From contig JAJXUS010000086.1 in NCBI GenBank assembly GCA_021782675.1, positions 1 to 7,644 of the forward strand: a stretch of 7,644 nucleotides of DNA, given 5' to 3'. Source of the stretch: Acidobacteriota bacterium. GTDB taxonomy: Bacteria > Acidobacteriota > Terriglobia > Terriglobales > Acidobacteriaceae. The position numbers and the translations under genes were made by a program. Shown here piece by piece: positions 5,754 to 7,644 of this stretch. How positions within the stretch are numbered: the stretch's first letter is position 1; every line of letters starts with the position of its first letter. The notes beneath the pieces were generated by a model. It was not told where the DNA came from. It ran no database searches and was given only the letters and a program-made list of their open reading frames with translations.

Positions 5754-5819
5754 ATGCGTGCGGCCGCTTGGCCCTGCGCTGTTGTGCAGTTTTGTGCGCC
5801 TGCGCGATTCGATACTTGA
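5754..5819 (+). CDS. Possible 21-residue leader peptide overlapping the acyltransferase start
   Basis: ATG 5754 opens a short frame, MRAAAWPCAVVQFCAPARFDT, ending in TGA at 5817-5819. This overlaps the ATG at 5819 as TGATG, an arrangement typical of translational coupling. GAGG lies only one base before ATG 5754, too close for a normal ribosome site, but TATGAT at 5743-5748 could start a leaderless mRNA here. The acyltransferase ATG has no Shine-Dalgarno of its own, so coupling would explain its translation. Chance is a fair alternative for so short a frame. Confidence 0.2.
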   Translation: MRAAAWPCAVVQFCAPARFDT

Positions 5820-6514
5820 TGCAGACCCCTTCTTCTGAGCCGCGCTATCGGCTGCCGCAGCGCCTGGCGCTCTGGCTGCTGCCGCCTGTGGGCGCGGCGC
5901 TCATCCGGCTGCTGGGCATGACGCTGCGCGTTCGCGACATTGGTCCCGCAGGCGCGCATGCGGACGAACACCCGGAGACGCGCGCCTGGTGCCTGTGGCA
6001 TCGCAGCCTGCTTTGTATCGCCTGGCATTTTCGCGCGCGCAATATCGCCATCCTGATCAGTCCCAGCTTTGACGGTGAACTGGTCGCCCGCACCATCGGC
6101 CGCGTCGGGTATACGCCGGTGCGCGGCTCCAGTTCCCGCAGCGGCGCCGCCGGGCTGCTGGGGCTGCAGCGCGCCCTGCGGTCCCGGTGCCGCTACGCCG
6201 CGCTGACGGTGGATGGTCCCCGGGGTCCTGTTTATCGCGCCAAAGCGGGTGCGGTAAAACTGGCGGCGCAGATCGGTGGCGGCGCGGGCGTTTTTTATGC
6301 AGCGCCGGTGCGGGCATGGGAGCTGCACTCCTGGGACCGCTTTCTGCTCCCAAAGCCGTTCACGACGATTGTGATTGGCTGGCAGCCTGCTGTGGAAGTC
6401 GCTGCGAATGCGGATGAAGCAGCCATTGAGGCGGCCCGCAGCGCCGTCGAGCAGTCCCTGGAACGGGCGCGCGCAGCAGTCGAAGTCGAGATCGTGCGGC
6501 TGCGCCGCCGGTAG
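5819..6514 (+). CDS. DUF374-family lysophospholipid acyltransferase-like protein
   Basis: The 231-residue product belongs to the DUF374 branch of the LPLAT acyltransferases, probably acting at the inner membrane on a lipid or lipid A-like acceptor; the substrate is not established. Visible family blocks are WHRSLL (60-65), [12 protein letters not shown] (80-91), [13 protein letters not shown] (101-113), [20 protein letters not shown] (130-149) and [11 protein letters not shown] (171-181). No HX4D motif is present; H61, D85 and D132 are the conserved polar positions I would watch. An N-terminal amphipathic or hydrophobic stretch (16-36) may bind membrane, and an Ala/Glu-rich helix (197-222) ends the protein. 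I chose ATG 5819 because [23 protein letters not shown] is a family-like start. The frame stays open upstream to ATG 5720 or 5744, but 5720 would leave only 7 bases to the divergent recG start. No ribosome site is seen. queA follows 35 bases downstream and may share the transcript. Confidence 0.88.
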   Translation: MQTPSSEPRYRLPQRLALWLLPPVGAALIRLLGMTLRVRDIGPAGAHADEHPETRAWCLWHRSLLCIAWHFRARNIAILISPSFDGELVARTIGRVGYTPVRGSSSRSGAAGLLGLQRALRSRCRYAALTVDGPRGPVYRAKAGAVKLAAQIGGGAGVFYAAPVRAWELHSWDRFLLPKPFTTIVIGWQPAVEVAANADEAAIEAARSAVEQSLERARAAVEVEIVRLRRR

Positions 6515-6537
6515 CGGGCGCGGGCATACTCGCTCGA

Positions 6538-6543
6538 TACAAT
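6538..6543 (+). promoter_or_regulatory. -10-like box directly before queA, possibly giving a leaderless mRNA
   Basis: TACAAT (5 of 6 for -10, and a TAnnnT match) ends 6 bases before the GTG start at 6550, where no Shine-Dalgarno is present. Transcription would begin at or next to the start codon. No -35 box is visible at 16-18 bases upstream, so this is tentative; queA might instead be read from the acyltransferase transcript. Confidence 0.3.
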
Positions 6544-6549
6544 CAGCCT

Positions 6550-7644
6550 GTGCTGGTACGTGATTTTGACTATGAGTTACCCGACGAGCTGATTGCGCAG
6601 CGGCCGCTGGCGGATCGCGCGGCCTCTCGCATGCTTGTCTTTGATCGCGCGACTGGAGCCTGGCGCGATGACCACTTCGAGAATCTGCCCGGGTTACTGG
6701 CGCCCGGTGATTTGCTGGTGATGAATGACACGCGCGTGATTCCGGCGCGGCTGTTTGCCGAGCGCGCGGGTTTGAACGCGCAGCCGGTGAGCCCGCACAA
6801 CCCGGCGGCACGCCAGCATCTGCATGGCCGCATTGAGGTTTTGCTGACCGCGGAGCTGGCGCCGTTTGAATGGTCCGTGCTGGTGCGGCCGGCCCGCAAG
6901 GTTGCGGTCGGCGAGACGCTTTTCTTCTTTGCGCAGACTCCTCCGGGTGAGCGCAGGACGGAAGCGCCGCTGCTGACGGCGCAGGTCGTGGGCGCTGGCG
7001 AATTTGGTGAGCGGCGCATCCGCTTCGCGCCGGTTGAAGATTTTTTTGGCGTGCTCGACCGGTTGGGCCATGTGCCGCTGCCGCCCTACATCCGTCGCGC
7101 CGACGAGGGAACAGACCGCGAACGCTATCAGACAGTGTTTGCGCGGCAGCATGGATCGGTTGCGGCGCCGACGGCGGGGCTGCATTTTTCCCCGGAGGTT
7201 CTGGCGGCGATCCGTGCGCGCGGTGTGGAGACGGCGGCCATTACGCTGCATGTTGGATTGGGAACCTTTCAGCCTGTGCGCGCGGACCGCGTGGCGGACA
7301 TCCATCTGCATGCCGAGCGATACACGATCTCCGCGGAGACGGCGGATGCCGTGAACCGCGCGCGTCGCGGTGGCCGGAGGATCATCGCCGTAGGCACGAC
7401 GACCACGCGGACTCTGGAGCACTGCGCGCGGCTGCCCGGCGGCCCGGAACTGCAGCCGCACTCCGGAGAGACATCGCTATTCATCGCGCCGGGGTTCCGC
7501 TTCCAGCTTGTTCGCGGACTGTTTACAAATTTTCATCTGCCGCAATCGACCCTGCTGATGCTGGTCTGCGCCTTTGGCGGCCATGCCCCGATGATGGCGG
7601 CCTACCGCCATGCGGTGGCCGCGTCCTACCGCTTCTTCAGCTAC
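6550..7644 (+). CDS. queA: S-adenosylmethionine:tRNA ribosyltransferase-isomerase (3' end cut by window)
   Basis: QueA transfers and isomerises the ribose of SAM onto preQ1 at the wobble base of GUN-anticodon tRNAs, forming epoxyqueuosine. The frame is open from GTG 6550 to the last base, giving 365 residues. Family signatures are [16 protein letters not shown] (5-20), [11 protein letters not shown] (58-68), [11 protein letters not shown] (173-183), AAPTAGLHF (205-213), [12 protein letters not shown] (232-243), [11 protein letters not shown] (280-290), [14 protein letters not shown] (326-339) and the final YRFFSY. E. coli QueA has about 19 residues after that block, so only a short tail is missing. 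Compared with E. coli there is an extra segment of roughly 18 residues around 72-90, between PARLF and GRIEVLL. The start is set by the family N-terminus. No Shine-Dalgarno precedes it; TACAAT lies 6 bases upstream. It follows the acyltransferase by 35 bases. Confidence 0.96.
   Translation, partial: MLVRDFDYELPDELIAQRPLADRAASRMLVFDRATGAWRDDHFENLPGLLAPGDLLVMNDTRVIPARLFAERAGLNAQPVSPHNPAARQHLHGRIEVLLTAELAPFEWSVLVRPARKVAVGETLFFFAQTPPGERRTEAPLLTAQVVGAGEFGERRIRFAPVEDFFGVLDRLGHVPLPPYIRRADEGTDRERYQTVFARQHGSVAAPTAGLHFSPEVLAAIRARGVETAAITLHVGLGTFQPVRADRVADIHLHAERYTISAETADAVNRARRGGRRIIAVGTTTTRTLEHCARLPGGPELQPHSGETSLFIAPGFRFQLVRGLFTNFHLPQSTLLMLVCAFGGHAPMMAAYRHAVAASYRFFSY

Noticed and set aside
5720..5818. 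N-terminal extension of the DUF374 protein from ATG 5720 or 5744
   Set aside because: It would add a Cys/Arg-rich segment unlike the family and, for 5720, leave 7 bases to the divergent recG start. No ribosome site supports it, though it is not excluded.
5723..6811. 362-codon open frame on the minus strand
   Set aside because: It is antisense to the DUF374 gene and the start of queA, is of low complexity (Arg, Ala, Gln, Pro), and shows no domain.
6694..7461. 255-codon open frame on the minus strand
   Set aside because: It is antisense to queA, whose family motifs are clear; the translation is Arg-rich without domain features.

Overview
This is an ordinary-looking chromosomal segment of a GC-rich Gram-negative bacterium, most likely an acidobacterium of the Acidobacteriaceae/Terriglobia type. 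I infer that from a secreted YVTN-type beta-propeller protein with an 'SPxGxxxY' blade pattern, an MCE protein beginning PNQREIRWSQLKVG, a DUF374 acyltransferase of a type I associate with that group, and the form of RecG and QueA. No database was searched, so the lineage is a recollection-based inference.

Layout: (1) Positions 1-1203, minus strand: a beta-propeller (lactonase/YncE-like) exported protein whose 3' end lies outside the window, with a good sigma70-type promoter at 1286-1315. (2) 1372-2448, minus: an MlaD/MCE-domain protein with one N-terminal membrane helix and five exact-period 34-residue repeats. (3) 2556-2969, minus: acpS, holo-ACP synthase, just upstream of the MCE gene and possibly co-transcribed with it. 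(4) 3093-3455, plus: a 120-residue protein I do not recognise, divergent from acpS. (5) 3463-5712, minus: recG, complete, convergent with the small gene and 7 bases from it. (6) 5819-6514, plus: a DUF374-family lysophospholipid acyltransferase-like protein, divergent from recG. (7) 6550-7644, plus: queA, missing only about its last 20 residues at the window edge. No gene-free stretch exceeds 300 bases. I see no RNA gene, insertion sequence, phage gene or CRISPR array.

Functionally the genes are mostly housekeeping. AcpS, the MCE protein and the DUF374 protein all touch lipid or envelope metabolism. RecG acts in fork repair and recombination, and QueA in queuosine tRNA modification. Their proximity is not evidence of one pathway.

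I found no convincing new multi-gene system. The points most worth a second look are the 34-residue repeat array of the MCE protein; a 39-residue charged insertion in RecG carrying a QxxLxF peptide; recG and queA GTG starts that lack a Shine-Dalgarno but have TAnnnT boxes 6-7 bases upstream (possible leaderless transcripts); a 5'-UTR hairpin facing the beta-propeller ribosome site; and a duplicated Cys-containing loop in the propeller.
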